From assembly GCF_022447245.1 (NCBI RefSeq), contig NZ_JAKVBC010000014.1, positions 1 to 64,000 on the forward strand: 64,000 nt of DNA, in the 5' to 3' direction. The notes under the pieces are model-generated. The model did no database searches. It worked only from the letters and a program-made list of their open reading frames with translations, and had not been told where the DNA came from. The position numbers were made by a program, and so were the translations under genes. The stretch's first letter is position 1; every line of letters begins with the position of its first letter. Source of the DNA: Kordia sp. Its GTDB lineage: Bacteria; Bacteroidota; Bacteroidia; Flavobacteriales; Flavobacteriaceae. Below, in pieces: positions 1 to 9,681 of the stretch.

Positions 1-174
1 TACAACATAAATACTTATTATATCCTTATTATATACTTAGGATGTTATTATTGACTTTTGAAAATACATCCATAGAGAGCGACTGACGAAAACGTGACCA
101 GTTGCTTTTTTGCTAATTAAAAAAGCAAAGGGAAACCGAAAGATGGAAAATAGGGTGTTAGGGATTAGGTATAA

Positions 175-849
175 CTATTTCTTTTTTTGAGTTTTTCCAG
201 ACCATTTATCGGTTAACTCAACATAAGAGAATGGCAAAGCAGATGGTTGCCTTTTTAGTTGATTGTTATTGAAGGCTCGTTGAAGTATGTCTTCTATAAG
301 GTAGTCTTCGTGGTTGGTTTCTGGCTTGAATTCTCTTTTTAAAGATATATTGAATAGGTTTGCTGTAGCATTATACCAAAAAGCTTTCCAGCCACTTCGT
401 AAACGCTTTACTAATTTGAACGCTGTTTCGCCTGTTTGTCGATGAATTAGCTTTACTAGTATTTGTCCTTCTGTTTTGGTTAGCTTTTTTAACTTGGCCG
501 TTAGTTCGTCTTCAATGAATTTTTGTACTCTTTTGGTATATTTTCTTCGTTTGGATTTAGAATCTATTTTATCGAGACGTTCATTTAGTTTGACTAAACG
601 GTCAGCAGCTAGTTTGGCATAAGGATATACTTTGAGTGTTTTTCTACGCAAGACAAGATAGCGAATACGTTCCTTTTTTGATGAGAATTTCAATTTATTC
701 AACACTAATACCTCATCTAGTTCTATTGTAGTACGTGCAATGGTATCACCTTCAATGATGAATTGCTTTACTTTTGTTGTGTCCTGTGTAAAGATTTGCG
801 CTTGACTGACAAAAGAGATTAATAATATGATGAGACTCATCTTTTTCAT
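175..849 (-). CDS. DUF4294 domain-containing exported protein
   Basis: A 224-residue protein with an N-terminal signal peptide (hydrophobic MKKMSLIILLISFVSQAQ). The middle, with EVLVLNKLKF, RRKTLKVYPYAKLAADR and a basic KRRKYTKR stretch, matches my recollection of the DUF4294 family, found mainly in Bacteroidetes and without known function. The C-terminal half is strongly basic and helix-rich and ends in KSGKTQKKK-like lysines. It is transcribed away from the M42 peptidase gene, with about 200 AT-rich bases between the divergent starts. The start is the only Met before the signal peptide. The family call is fairly confident; no biochemical role can be given. Confidence 0.8.
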   Translation of the reverse strand: MKKMSLIILLISFVSQAQIFTQDTTKVKQFIIEGDTIARTTIELDEVLVLNKLKFSSKKERIRYLVLRRKTLKVYPYAKLAADRLVKLNERLDKIDSKSKRRKYTKRVQKFIEDELTAKLKKLTKTEGQILVKLIHRQTGETAFKLVKRLRSGWKAFWYNATANLFNISLKREFKPETNHEDYLIEDILQRAFNNNQLKRQPSALPFSYVELTDKWSGKTQKKK

Positions 850-1049
850 GTGGTCACTGAAATTCTTTCAATTTTATATCAAATGTAATAATTCGTTCTC
901 TTATTGTAAACTTGTTTAACCTTTTTTTATTTTTCTAGAAATTGCTTTTTTGAGTTCTCTTTTTTACTTAAATCTTAAAAGTTTACATGAGTTCAATTAT
1001 TAATTCTGTTTTAATATTGTTATTTTCGTTTGAATTAATTTAAAATTTT

Positions 1050-2138
1050 ATGGCAAAAAAGAAAATTATCAATAAAAAGTCAATGACTTTTTTGGAAAAA
1101 TATTTGAATAATGCAGCTCCAACTGGTTATGAGTGGAATGGACAGAAGATTTGGATGGATTATTTGAAACCTTATGTAGATGAATTTATTACGGATTCTT
1201 ACGGAACTGCTGTTGGAGTTATTAATCCTAAAGCAAAATATAAAGTTGTAATTGAAGGACATGCCGATGAGATTTCATGGTATGTAAATTATATTACCGA
1301 GAATGGATTGCTATATGTGATTCGAAATGGAGGAAGTGATCATCAGATTGCTCCATCTAAATGGGTGAATATTCACACGAAGAAAGGAATTGTAAAAGGT
1401 GTTTTTGGATGGCCAGCTATTCATACAAGAAATAGAGCGAAAGAAGAACCTCCAAAAATGGATAATATTTTTATTGATGTTGGATGCTCTAATAAGAAAG
1501 AAGTTGAAGCGCTTGGTGTACATGTAGGTTGTGTAATTACATATCCTGATGAATTCCATGTATTGAATAGGGATAAGTTTGTTTGTAGAGCTATTGATAA
1601 TAGAGCTGGTGGATTTATGATTGCTGAAGTAGCACGTTTGTTACATGAGAATAAAGTAAAGCTTCCTTTTGGATTGTATGTTACCAATTCTGTACAAGAA
1701 GAAATTGGGTTGCGTGGTGCTGAAATGATTACACAAACGATTCAACCTGATGTAGCTATTGTAACAGATGTTTGCCATGATACTACAACTCCAATGATTA
1801 ATAAGAAGACACAAGGAGAAACTAAAATGGGCGATGGACCTGTAATTTCGTATGCACCTGCAGTACAGAATAAGTTACGTGAACGAATTATAGAAACAGC
1901 GGAGAAGAAAAATATTCCTTTCCAACGTATGGCATCTAGTCGTTCTACAGGAACCGACACAGATGCTTTTGCGTATAGCAATGGTGGTGTTCCTTCAGCG
2001 TTAATCTCATTACCTCTACGTTATATGCATACAACTGTGGAGACTGTACATAAAAATGATGTTGAGAATGTTATTCGTTTGATTTACGAAACATTGTTAA
2101 CGATTAAAGATGGAGAAACGTTTAGTTATTTTGACTAA
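1050..2138 (+). CDS. M42 family metallopeptidase (glutamyl aminopeptidase/endoglucanase-like)
   Basis: A 362-residue cytosolic aminopeptidase of family M42, which releases N-terminal residues from peptides as a large di-zinc oligomer. Visible family motifs are EGHADEISW (His71, Asp73 as metal ligands), DNRAGG near residue 183 (bridging Asp), the catalytic pair in QEEIGLRG (Glu217-Glu218), VTDVCHD and the late TDTDAF/HTTVE segment with the last His ligand. Length is normal for the family and there is no signal peptide. The start ATG follows an AT-rich leader; a strong hairpin terminator lies directly downstream. It stands alone, divergent from the DUF4294 gene. Substrate preference cannot be read from sequence. 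Confidence 0.92.
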   Translation: MAKKKIINKKSMTFLEKYLNNAAPTGYEWNGQKIWMDYLKPYVDEFITDSYGTAVGVINPKAKYKVVIEGHADEISWYVNYITENGLLYVIRNGGSDHQIAPSKWVNIHTKKGIVKGVFGWPAIHTRNRAKEEPPKMDNIFIDVGCSNKKEVEALGVHVGCVITYPDEFHVLNRDKFVCRAIDNRAGGFMIAEVARLLHENKVKLPFGLYVTNSVQEEIGLRGAEMITQTIQPDVAIVTDVCHDTTTPMINKKTQGETKMGDGPVISYAPAVQNKLRERIIETAEKKNIPFQRMASSRSTGTDTDAFAYSNGGVPSALISLPLRYMHTTVETVHKNDVENVIRLIYETLLTIKDGETFSYFD

Positions 2139-2160
2139 TACAATTATACTATAACATCAA

Positions 2161-2195
2161 TAAGGCTTTCAAAATTTTGAAAGCCTTATTTTTTG
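2161..2195 (+). terminator. Intrinsic terminator of the M42 gene
   Basis: AAGGCTTTCAAAA pairs with its exact complement TTTTGAAAGCCTT and is followed by ATTTTTT. It lies 22 bases after the M42 stop codon. Confidence 0.9.
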
Positions 2196-2353
2196 AGAAC
2201 ACTTCTTTTGTGTTTTGCCTCGAAGAAGTGCCTAACTAAAAAACTAATAATGTTTTTTTAGCTTTTGCATGCATTAGCAGTTTAGCAGTAATCAAAATTG
2301 TCCTTTTATTAAACTTTATCATCCTGTAAAGACTGCTAATACATGACTTAGGT

Positions 2354-3712
2354 TTAGTATCCAGCATTTTGTTGTGTGTCTGGACATGCATTGATTTGAT
2401 TTTGTGGAATCGGAAATACCAATTCATTCGCATCAAAAGAAAAACCTTCAATTGTTAATTGTCTTCTTTTGAAATCATGTAAATATTGTCCTTCAAAAGC
2501 TAATTCAGAGATTCTTTCATTAAATACACTATTAATTGTAGCAGTTACACTAGGTAGTCCAACTCTAGCTCTCACTGTATTTAAGTCTTGTTGAGGCGTT
2601 GCGCCAACCGAAGTTCCTAGTTCTAAGTTTGCCTCTGCACGCATTAATAGTAATTCTGGTAGTCGTACCATTTGAACATTTCCAAATTGGTTGTACCATT
2701 TGGTTGTGTAGCTGCCTATAATCATGGCAACATTTGAGTTTGCATTGAATCCTCTGTTTTCAGCAGTTAGGAAATTGGCAAAACCATCTGTAATTCGCAC
2801 ATCTCCTCTACCACCTTGTGCACTTGGCGCCAAAAAGGTATTCATTCCGTTTGCTCCATCAATTTCTGATACTTGTATTGAAAAGATATCTTCGGACGTA
2901 TTTGCATCTTGCGCAAAAGCAAATCTATAGGTAGGAACTAAACTTGCTCCTGAGTCATTGATAGCGTCATTTGCAGCATCTCTTGCACCTGCATAGTTCC
3001 CCATTTGCAAATACACTCTTGCTAAAACTGCATTTACGGTGGATTTGTTAGCATATATTCCATTGCTTGTTGGAACTAAAGCGCTCGCCGCTATTAAATC
3101 TGCTAAAATTCTGTCATATACTTGTTCTACTGTACTTCTTGAGTTACAATCAGAAGAGATATCGCCTCCGTTGAAAGGACTTGCTTCTGTTTTGAGTACA
3201 ATTCCTAAGTTTGAACTTGCATTGCCATCGCTATATGGTTTTGCAAATAGTTTTATCAATTCAAAGTGAATGAGCGCTCTTGCAAAAAGTGCTTCTCCTT
3301 CTACTCTATCTCTATCTGCTTCATCTACAATGTCAATAGCTTCTAGCACCAAATTTGCTCTGTTGATGGCACTATAACCAATATTGAATATATTCGTAAC
3401 TCTACTATTTGTAGTTAAAATTTGTTTGTTTATGATTTGACGCGGATCATTGAAGGTTCCTCCAAAGGTAATTTTTCCATCAGCTGCTAAGAGTTCTGCT
3501 ACAAAAATTAAATCACCTCCTAACAAAGCTGTACTCGACATTGTATTGTATACGCCATTAAGCGCTCCAATTACTTTTTCACTACTGTTTAATGCACTAC
3601 TTGCACTCAGTGTGTTTAATGGTTCAACATCTACATAATCTTCACATGAAAATGACACATATGCAATGATTACCATTAGATATACTTTATATTTATTTTT
3701 TATCTGCTTCAT
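2354..3712 (-). CDS. RagB/SusD family nutrient uptake outer membrane lipoprotein
   Basis: A 452-residue SusD-like surface lipoprotein that lids the partner SusC transporter and captures oligosaccharides or peptides. The signal peptide ends in a lipobox (YVSFSC, Cys about 23) followed by EDYVDVEPLN, a typical SusD opening. Internal signatures include the TPR-like helical region (LFARALIHFELIKLFAKPYSDGN), VNAVLARVYLQMGNYAGA and the C-terminal MVRLPELLLMRAEANLELG segment, ending in ERISELAFEGQYLHDFKRR. It begins 12 bases after the SusC stop, so both are one operon. No glycoside hydrolase, sigma or anti-sigma gene is adjacent, so the substrate stays unknown. Confidence 0.95.
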   Translation of the reverse strand: MKQIKNKYKVYLMVIIAYVSFSCEDYVDVEPLNTLSASSALNSSEKVIGALNGVYNTMSSTALLGGDLIFVAELLAADGKITFGGTFNDPRQIINKQILTTNSRVTNIFNIGYSAINRANLVLEAIDIVDEADRDRVEGEALFARALIHFELIKLFAKPYSDGNASSNLGIVLKTEASPFNGGDISSDCNSRSTVEQVYDRILADLIAASALVPTSNGIYANKSTVNAVLARVYLQMGNYAGARDAANDAINDSGASLVPTYRFAFAQDANTSEDIFSIQVSEIDGANGMNTFLAPSAQGGRGDVRITDGFANFLTAENRGFNANSNVAMIIGSYTTKWYNQFGNVQMVRLPELLLMRAEANLELGTSVGATPQQDLNTVRARVGLPSVTATINSVFNERISELAFEGQYLHDFKRRQLTIEGFSFDANELVFPIPQNQINACPDTQQNAGY

Positions 3713-3724
3713 TTTCTTATGTTT

Positions 3725-6694
3725 TTAAAATCCAACTTTTACTCCTAGTGTTATTGTTTTTGCTTGCGGCGCCGAATAGAAATCTACACCTTGAAATACA
3801 TTGCTTCCATTTGCCAAAAAGTCTGTACTTACTTCCGGATCCCATCCATCGTACTTAGTAAATGTTAATAGGTTTTGTCCTGTCACATAGATTCGTAAGT
3901 CTGATAAGCTTATTTTTTCTAGTAGTTTTGGACTAAAATTATATCCTAAAGAGATTGTTTTTAATCGCACATACGAACCATCTTGTAAAAATCTGCTTGA
4001 TGTTGCTGTTCCGTTTCCTCCCACTAATCTTGGTTGTGGAATGTCTGTGTTTGGATTTTCTGGAGTCCAATAGTTTAATTCGCTTGCCAATTGATTGTCT
4101 ATAAAGTCTCCTCCAACCATAAAGCCATCTGCCGCTCTATGAATTTTGTTTCCTTGAACGATATTGAACAAGAAATTAAGGTCGAAGTTTTTGTATCGTA
4201 ATTGATTGCTAATTCCTGCTACCCAGTCTGGATTTGGACTTCCTAACACTTTAAAGTTTGCTGCATTTGGATCGTTCGTTGTTCCGCCTGAACCATCGTT
4301 TAAGAAATATAAAGCATCTCCATTGTCTGGATCAACCCCAGCATATTCTCTGCCGTAAAATACTCCGATTGGCTCTCCTTCTATAAGTGCATTCATGTAT
4401 CGATCGTTGGTGCTTAGAATTGGCTGCCCATTGATCAGTTTTGTTACTTTATTGTCATTTTTAGCAAAATTGATATTGGTTTCCCATTTAAAATCTTCCG
4501 TATCTACATTAATCGTATTTAAGGTAACTTCAAATCCTTTGTTTTCTATATTCCCAACGTTTGCTGAAAATCCTGTAAATCCAGAAGTCGCGTCAATAGG
4601 TCTTCTTTGAATTAAATCTTCCGTTTGTTTGTTGTAATAGTTTACCTCAAGATTGATTCTGTTATCTAAAAAACCTAATTCTAATCCAACATCAAACGTA
4701 GATGTTGTTTCCCAAGACAATTCATTGTTTGCTAATTGCGTTGGAGACAATCCTGCTAATTTATTGTATGCTACTGGAGAGAATAATGCTAAACTAGGGA
4801 ATCCGTTAAAGTTGTTTCCGCTGATTCCGTAACTACTTCTTAGTTTCATAAAACTGATAGTTTTTGAACCTTTTAAGAATGATTCTTCAGAAATTTTCCA
4901 AGCTCCTGAAACTGCTGGAAAAAACACACCATCGTCAAATGCTGAACTTTTATCATATCTTCCAGTAAATCCTACAATGTATTTGTTGTTCAATTTATAC
5001 GTTAACCTTCCGAAGTACGAATAAAATCCATTGTTTGCCGTAGTTCCCACAACACCTGTTGGTACTGCTCCAGTTCCTGTTTGATCTAATCCGGAGATAA
5101 ATCCTGTAGCACTTCCACCTGCTGCTTCCGTTCGTGTTTTTTGTGCTTCTGTTCCTAAGACTAGGTTTATATCATGATTGTCATTGATTTTTTTGTCAAT
5201 GGTAGCAAATATTTTTGGTGAGAAGGTTTGAAATTTTGTAATTGTTGTAGATCCAAATCCTCCTGTAATTTCATTTCCTTGTGTATTTGAGTTTTGAAAT
5301 ACAAATGCTTTTCTCGATCCTCTATCTAATCCGAGTTCACCACGAATATTTAACCAATCATTAAATTGGTAATCTGCATATACATTTGCCAAAATTCTAT
5401 CTGATACATTATTTCTTGTAGAGTTTTCATCTTCAATTAAGGCACTGTAGTAACCGCTGATGATGCTTCCTACTTGATCATAGCGAATTAAATCTCCATT
5501 TTCATTTCTCACTGGTGAAATTGGTGCTTGCGCTACTAATTGAATTGGTGTAGCAAAGGCATTATCACCTGCAACAGTATTGGTTTCTAAGCGACTTAAT
5601 GTAGCACTAATTCCCAAACGCATACGGTCGCTTACGGTATGTTCGTAATTAAGAATTCCGTTGAGTTTCTTTAAATCGTTTCCTATCAAAATTCCTTCTT
5701 GATGATCGTACGATAGATTGGTATAAAATCTGCTTTTTTCATTTCCGCCCGAAGCGCCTACACTAAACTGTAATAGTTTCGCATTTCTAAAAGCTAAATC
5801 TTGCCAATCTGTATTGACATCTTGTCCTTGCGACAAATCGCCCAAAATAGTATCTGCAAAGAAATTCCCTGTATCTTCTCCAAAAGAATTTACGGCAGCT
5901 ACTCTGAAAAAGTCTCTGTATTGCGCTGCATTCATAAAGTCTCTCAAGTTAGTAGGCTCACTTGTACCGCTTTGAAAATCAACATTGAATCGTGTTGTTC
6001 CTTGCTTTCCTTTTTTGGTAGTGATTAAGATCACTCCGTTTGCTCCTCTTGAACCATAAATAGCCGTTGCGGCAGCATCTTTTAGTACTTCTAACGATTC
6101 TACATTGTTGAAATTGATATCTCTGGTTCCGCCAGCAATTACCAAACCATCAACAACATATAAAGGTTCGTTATTTCCGCCAATGGAATTAGTTCCACGA
6201 ATTCTCACCTTGATAGCTCCATCAATCTTACCACTTTGACTTTCTATAAAAACTCCTGAAGCTTTTCCAGAAAGTGCTTCTTGTATCGAAGCTACTGGCA
6301 CATTGTCTAATTGTTCAGATTTAATTTTTGTAATAGCTCCTGTATTATCGACTTTACTAGATTTTCCATATCCAACAATCAACACTTCACTTAATGAGGT
6401 TACATCTTCTTCTAAAGTGATGTTTATCACTGATTTGTCTGTTACAACTTCTTCTTTGGTTTTAAACCCTACATAGGAAAACACCAATATGTCTTCCCTT
6501 TTACAGCTAATATTGTAGTTTCCATCAAAATCTGTCTGTGTTCCATTAGTAGTTCCCTTGATAAGAACTGTAACTCCTAATAATGGAGTGCCTTTACCAT
6601 CTACAATATTACCTGAAACATTTTTTTCTTGTGCTAATACTACACTGACATTGAACAGAAATAGTAAAAGCATTGTGATGTAATTCTTTTTCAT
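3725..6694 (-). CDS. SusC/RagA family TonB-linked outer membrane transporter
   Basis: A 989-residue TonB-dependent outer-membrane barrel that imports the ligand captured by the downstream SusD protein. In order: signal peptide (MKKNYITMLLLFLFNVSVVLAQ), carboxypeptidase-like regulatory domain (about 24-105; VSGNIVDGKGTPLLGVTVLIKG), plug domain (about 115-225) with YVVDGL and the hallmark LKDAAATAIYGSRGANGVILITTKKG region, then a beta-barrel ending in the aromatic-terminated strand AKTITLGVKVGF. There is no N-terminal signalling (STN) domain, so it does not look like a transducer for an anti-sigma factor. The upstream 240 bases hold no gene apart from the start of a divergent SMI1/KNR4 gene. 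Confidence 0.96.
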   Translation of the reverse strand: MKKNYITMLLLFLFNVSVVLAQEKNVSGNIVDGKGTPLLGVTVLIKGTTNGTQTDFDGNYNISCKREDILVFSYVGFKTKEEVVTDKSVINITLEEDVTSLSEVLIVGYGKSSKVDNTGAITKIKSEQLDNVPVASIQEALSGKASGVFIESQSGKIDGAIKVRIRGTNSIGGNNEPLYVVDGLVIAGGTRDINFNNVESLEVLKDAAATAIYGSRGANGVILITTKKGKQGTTRFNVDFQSGTSEPTNLRDFMNAAQYRDFFRVAAVNSFGEDTGNFFADTILGDLSQGQDVNTDWQDLAFRNAKLLQFSVGASGGNEKSRFYTNLSYDHQEGILIGNDLKKLNGILNYEHTVSDRMRLGISATLSRLETNTVAGDNAFATPIQLVAQAPISPVRNENGDLIRYDQVGSIISGYYSALIEDENSTRNNVSDRILANVYADYQFNDWLNIRGELGLDRGSRKAFVFQNSNTQGNEITGGFGSTTITKFQTFSPKIFATIDKKINDNHDINLVLGTEAQKTRTEAAGGSATGFISGLDQTGTGAVPTGVVGTTANNGFYSYFGRLTYKLNNKYIVGFTGRYDKSSAFDDGVFFPAVSGAWKISEESFLKGSKTISFMKLRSSYGISGNNFNGFPSLALFSPVAYNKLAGLSPTQLANNELSWETTSTFDVGLELGFLDNRINLEVNYYNKQTEDLIQRRPIDATSGFTGFSANVGNIENKGFEVTLNTINVDTEDFKWETNINFAKNDNKVTKLINGQPILSTNDRYMNALIEGEPIGVFYGREYAGVDPDNGDALYFLNDGSGGTTNDPNAANFKVLGSPNPDWVAGISNQLRYKNFDLNFLFNIVQGNKIHRAADGFMVGGDFIDNQLASELNYWTPENPNTDIPQPRLVGGNGTATSSRFLQDGSYVRLKTISLGYNFSPKLLEKISLSDLRIYVTGQNLLTFTKYDGWDPEVSTDFLANGSNVFQGVDFYSAPQAKTITLGVKVGF

Positions 6695-6970
6695 TTAAAT
6701 AAACTTTTTTAGTTAGTACTCGTTTAAAGGTTAAAAAAGTGAAGTGAAGTTTATACGTACTCTTTATTGTTTAATATGTGCGGGAATACAGTTTTAAAGA
6801 TGATATAAAGGATTCACACTACTTTTTTGCTTTGATAAAAGAACTAGATCTTTAATGATTTTGAGGGAATCCCTATAGATGTTACCCTTACCGACAAAGG
6901 TTTACCTTAATTTTACTTAAATAGATGTAACATCATTTTGAAGTTCTTAGTAGTTAATCTAGTTTTAAGT

Positions 6971-7411
6971 ATGGCTTTTCCTATTGAAGAAAAATATATC
7001 GTAGAAGTACTATCAGAACTGAATGTTGTATTTCCTCTTGCATTTAAAAAGCGAATGCTTAAATTAAACGGAGGAGAATCTATCATTAAGAAACAGGAGT
7101 TTGAATTGTATCCTTTTTTTGACAAATCTGATAACAAGAGGATTCGACGAACTTGCAATCATATTGCACTTGAAACTAAGAATGCTAGAGAATGTAGAGG
7201 TTTTCCTAAAAATACAATCGCTATTGGTGCTGATGGTTCTGGGAATCAAATCATATTGCTACATGATGGAGATGGGATTTTGAAAGATGAAATTTATTTT
7301 TGGAATCATGAGCTTGGAGATATCAAAATGTTAGCCAAAACTCATATCCTTTCTACTGAGAATACTGATAATTCAATATGGCAACGAATAAAAGCAATAT
7401 TGAAAATATAA
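6971..7411 (+). CDS. SMI1/KNR4 family protein
   Basis: A 146-residue cytosolic protein resembling SMI1/KNR4 (SUKH) proteins, with the opening helix IEEKYIVEVLSELN, LPFAFKKRMLKLNGG-like core (LAFKKRMLKLNGGE) and the later IAIGADGSGNQIILLHDGDG strand pair and FWNHELGD. The frame is open back to a TTG at 6938, but the ATG at 6971 gives a conventional N-terminus without an odd hydrophobic extension. Such proteins are often immunity proteins to polymorphic toxins, but no toxin gene is adjacent here, so that role is only a possibility. It is divergent from susC and ends in a shared terminator region. Confidence 0.75.
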   Translation: MAFPIEEKYIVEVLSELNVVFPLAFKKRMLKLNGGESIIKKQEFELYPFFDKSDNKRIRRTCNHIALETKNARECRGFPKNTIAIGADGSGNQIILLHDGDGILKDEIYFWNHELGDIKMLAKTHILSTENTDNSIWQRIKAILKI

Positions 7412-7420
7412 CTAAAAATA

Positions 7421-7454
7421 AAAGTCTTCAATTTTCCACTGAAGACTTTCTTTT
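7421..7454. terminator. Hairpin terminator between convergent genes
   Basis: AAAGTCTTCA pairs with TGAAGACTTT across a nine-base loop, followed by CTTTTAT. It lies between the ends of the SMI1/KNR4 gene (+) and the AraC-type regulator (-) and could serve both. Confidence 0.75.
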
Positions 7455-7478
7455 ATAAATCATGTTTTGGATTTAATG

Positions 7479-8972
7479 CTACGCTACACGATACATTTTT
7501 ACATACTGTGTAGGTGTTTGTGCAAAATGTTTTTTGAATGATTTATTGAAAGTTACTTTGTTATTGAATCCAACTTCGTAGGCTACATCAATGATATTTA
7601 AATTATGATGTATGTCATTTTTTAAAATCTGAGAAGCTTCTGTAATACGATATTGGTTAATGAGTTCAAAGAAATTCAATTCAAAATGCTCATTGATTAC
7701 TTGTGACGTATTGTGCCTAGTTGTATTCAACTTTTTAGAAAGCTTTTCTAAGTTGATATCATTTTGCTTATATATTTTTTCTTCATTTAATAAATACAAG
7801 AGTTGCTCTTTCAATTCTTGCGACAAACTTTCCGTCAATCCAGAGTTTCTATATTTACTATTGATTCTAATCACATAACTATTGGTAATAATTTTTGGTT
7901 GAATGTATGCCATAAAACCTATGTATAATACCATAGAAGTCATTACCCATATTTGAAAGTGATACAAAAACTCACTCTTAGGAATAATGCGAATTACTGT
8001 TAAACAATAGAACGTAAAGCTTAAGATGTATAAGGTAATGAGTCCCATTAAATTTCGCTGCCATTTTTGTACGCGCTCACTGATTTCTGAATTCTTATGG
8101 ATGTCTTTGTAGTATATCTTATATACAAAATAACCATATCCAAAAAGCAATGTTAATTTCACAAACACCATTGGTGGCAAAAATGATTTATAGTCAATCG
8201 TGCTTGTGTAAAGCATTACTTTTAATTTTTCTTCCTCGGGAAGTACTAAGATAGGAAGTAACACCGTCATAATAACAATGGTAGGAACGAGATGTAATAG
8301 GTGTTGCTTTTTAAACACATATTTTTTGGTAATACTTTTAAAGTAGAAATACAGTAACGGTCCGTCCACAAACACAAATAGAGTTGACATAAATAAGGCA
8401 TGCGGAAATCTGTATTTCAAATTTGAATCATATAAAAATAAATGTAGTATAAACAGCGAACGTATCAGTATAAAAATGCTTATAAATATGATGGCGTTTC
8501 TATTCTTATTTCTCTTAAAATTCATGACGATTGCAATAAAAAAACCAATCAACGCTGAAAACAAATAGAATAGATTGTAAGCAGTAAAGTTCAAACTATA
8601 TTTTTTAAATATCTTTTGAAAAGGCGCTACATGTTTAAATGCGCTAAATTCACTAGCATGTACAAAATTTATATCATGACTCATTTTTATATACGTATCT
8701 ACAGATACTGTCATTTGTTCCAGATCACGATTTCGCGCATGCTGTAATGCTAATTCTTTATAAATAGAAATACTATCTGTAGAACTAGATTTCATTTTTT
8801 GATTTCCTGCATCATAGAAATAGGGAGATTTCTTTGACGCGGTTTTTGATAATTTTGTAAACTCCGTTTGATGTATAGGGGTATCTAGGTTGTGTCCAAA
8901 AACACATGCATTAGGGAATAAAAAAATAAGAACAAATACCATCAAACGTGTTATTTGATTTAATTCTTTCAT
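7479..8972 (-). CDS. Membrane-anchored AraC family transcriptional regulator
   Basis: A 497-residue regulator, counted from the Met of MKELNQITRL, which opens a signal-like hydrophobic segment; a longer in-frame start exists at 9053 but adds an unlikely extension. After a short extracytoplasmic region come about seven transmembrane helices (roughly residues 135-360), then a C-terminal AraC double HTH (about 385-497: DINLEKLSKKLNTTRHNTSQVIN ... VAYEVGFNNKVTFNKSFKKHF). This layout matches Bacteroidetes AraC proteins thought to sense at the membrane. It is divergent from a GG-leader precursor gene at 9421, and a 21-base-spaced direct repeat lies between them, a plausible target. The ligand is unknown. 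Confidence 0.85.
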   Translation of the reverse strand: MKELNQITRLMVFVLIFLFPNACVFGHNLDTPIHQTEFTKLSKTASKKSPYFYDAGNQKMKSSSTDSISIYKELALQHARNRDLEQMTVSVDTYIKMSHDINFVHASEFSAFKHVAPFQKIFKKYSLNFTAYNLFYLFSALIGFFIAIVMNFKRNKNRNAIIFISIFILIRSLFILHLFLYDSNLKYRFPHALFMSTLFVFVDGPLLYFYFKSITKKYVFKKQHLLHLVPTIVIMTVLLPILVLPEEEKLKVMLYTSTIDYKSFLPPMVFVKLTLLFGYGYFVYKIYYKDIHKNSEISERVQKWQRNLMGLITLYILSFTFYCLTVIRIIPKSEFLYHFQIWVMTSMVLYIGFMAYIQPKIITNSYVIRINSKYRNSGLTESLSQELKEQLLYLLNEEKIYKQNDINLEKLSKKLNTTRHNTSQVINEHFELNFFELINQYRITEASQILKNDIHHNLNIIDVAYEVGFNNKVTFNKSFKKHFAQTPTQYVKMYRVA

Positions 8973-9312
8973 AACAATACAATTTATTTGAATATACAAC
9001 TTTATTCTTACAAACCTTGTACTTATAGTATCTCCCGATAAAACTTTACTCATTTTTTACCTGTTATTTACTTCCAAAAAAAGAATTTTGAAACCGCTAC
9101 ACTACTTCAAAAATTCTTTGATAAACCTCTGGTTATATTGGTTTACAGCAAACTTGTTTCTCATTTTTTAAATCTATCTGTACGCATGAAATATTCACAA
9201 CAAAAAAAGGGCTTTATTTTGCTTTCATTAGGTATAGAAAACAAATAAAACCAAATTAACTATATGTTAATCAGTTAATTAAAATCAAATCCCTCAATTT
9301 TATTTTTATTCA

Positions 9313-9348
9313 AAATTTATAAATCTTAAGCTGAAATTTATAAATCTT
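9313..9348 (+). promoter_or_regulatory. Two identical 15-base direct repeats, 21-base period
   Basis: AAATTTATAAATCTT occurs at 9313-9327 and again, identical, at 9334-9348. A 21-base period is two helical turns, the classic layout for AraC-type monomers binding one face of DNA. The pair lies upstream of the TAGTTTTG box before the precursor gene at 9421, in the gap shared with the divergent AraC regulator. Binding is inference. The remainder of the 448-base gap (8973-9420) shows no gene. Confidence 0.5.
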
Positions 9349-9383
9349 TAGAATGTGCCTTTTTTTACGCTTTTGACTTTGCA

Positions 9384-9391
9384 TAGTTTTG
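9384..9391 (+). promoter_or_regulatory. Candidate -7 box (TAGTTTTG) of the precursor gene
   Basis: Matches the Bacteroidetes TAnnTTTG -7 element and lies 29 bases before the ATG at 9421. No good TTTG -33 box sits at the expected distance, which would suit an activator-dependent promoter. Confidence 0.45.
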
Positions 9392-9420
9392 ATTCAGTAT
9401 TAACCGTTAAAATTATTATT

Positions 9421-9648
9421 ATGAAAAAAAAGAATTTAAAAGGCTTGAAATTAAACAAGAAGAACATTTCTAGCGTTGGGCAAGAAAAAGTAACTGGAGG
9501 ATTTACAGCAGGACGTTGTACAATTGGATGTACAGATGGTTGCACTCCAATCCAAACTGCATGGAACTGCAGTAGAGGAAATTGTACAGGAAACTGTGAC
9601 GGAGGAATTTCTCTATTTGTAGGATGTCCAATAGATAATGAAGATTAA
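9421..9648 (+). CDS. GG-leader Cys-rich natural-product precursor (class I lanthipeptide-like)
   Basis: A 75-residue peptide. The basic leader MKKKNLKGLKLNKKNISSV resembles the Bacteroidetes natural-product precursor leaders, followed by a double-glycine cleavage motif (KVTGG, residues 23-27). The remainder (about 48 residues) has seven Cys and many Thr/Ser (RCTIGCTDGCT, NCSRGNCTGNC), as in ribosomally made, modified peptides. The frame is open further upstream, but the ATG at 9421 fixes the leader. No LanB/LanC, radical-SAM or peptidase-transporter gene lies in this window, so the modification is unproven. It is divergent from a membrane AraC regulator and ends before a modest hairpin. Confidence 0.8.
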   Translation: MKKKNLKGLKLNKKNISSVGQEKVTGGFTAGRCTIGCTDGCTPIQTAWNCSRGNCTGNCDGGISLFVGCPIDNED

Positions 9649-9681
9649 TTGTTCTTCGATGAATTACGATTCTAAAAAAAG

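Noticed and set aside
2200-2230. CACTTCTT/AAGAAGTG inverted repeat after the M42 terminator
   Set aside because: Eight-base stem with a long loop and no adjacent T-tract for the SusD strand; not convincing.
2354-6694. SusC/SusD as part of a full polysaccharide utilisation locus
   Set aside because: No glycoside hydrolase, sulfatase, sigma/anti-sigma or hybrid sensor gene lies nearby in this window.
6971-7411. SMI1/KNR4 protein as an immunity protein in a toxin locus
   Set aside because: No toxin-like gene or Rhs/T9SS toxin fragment is adjacent.
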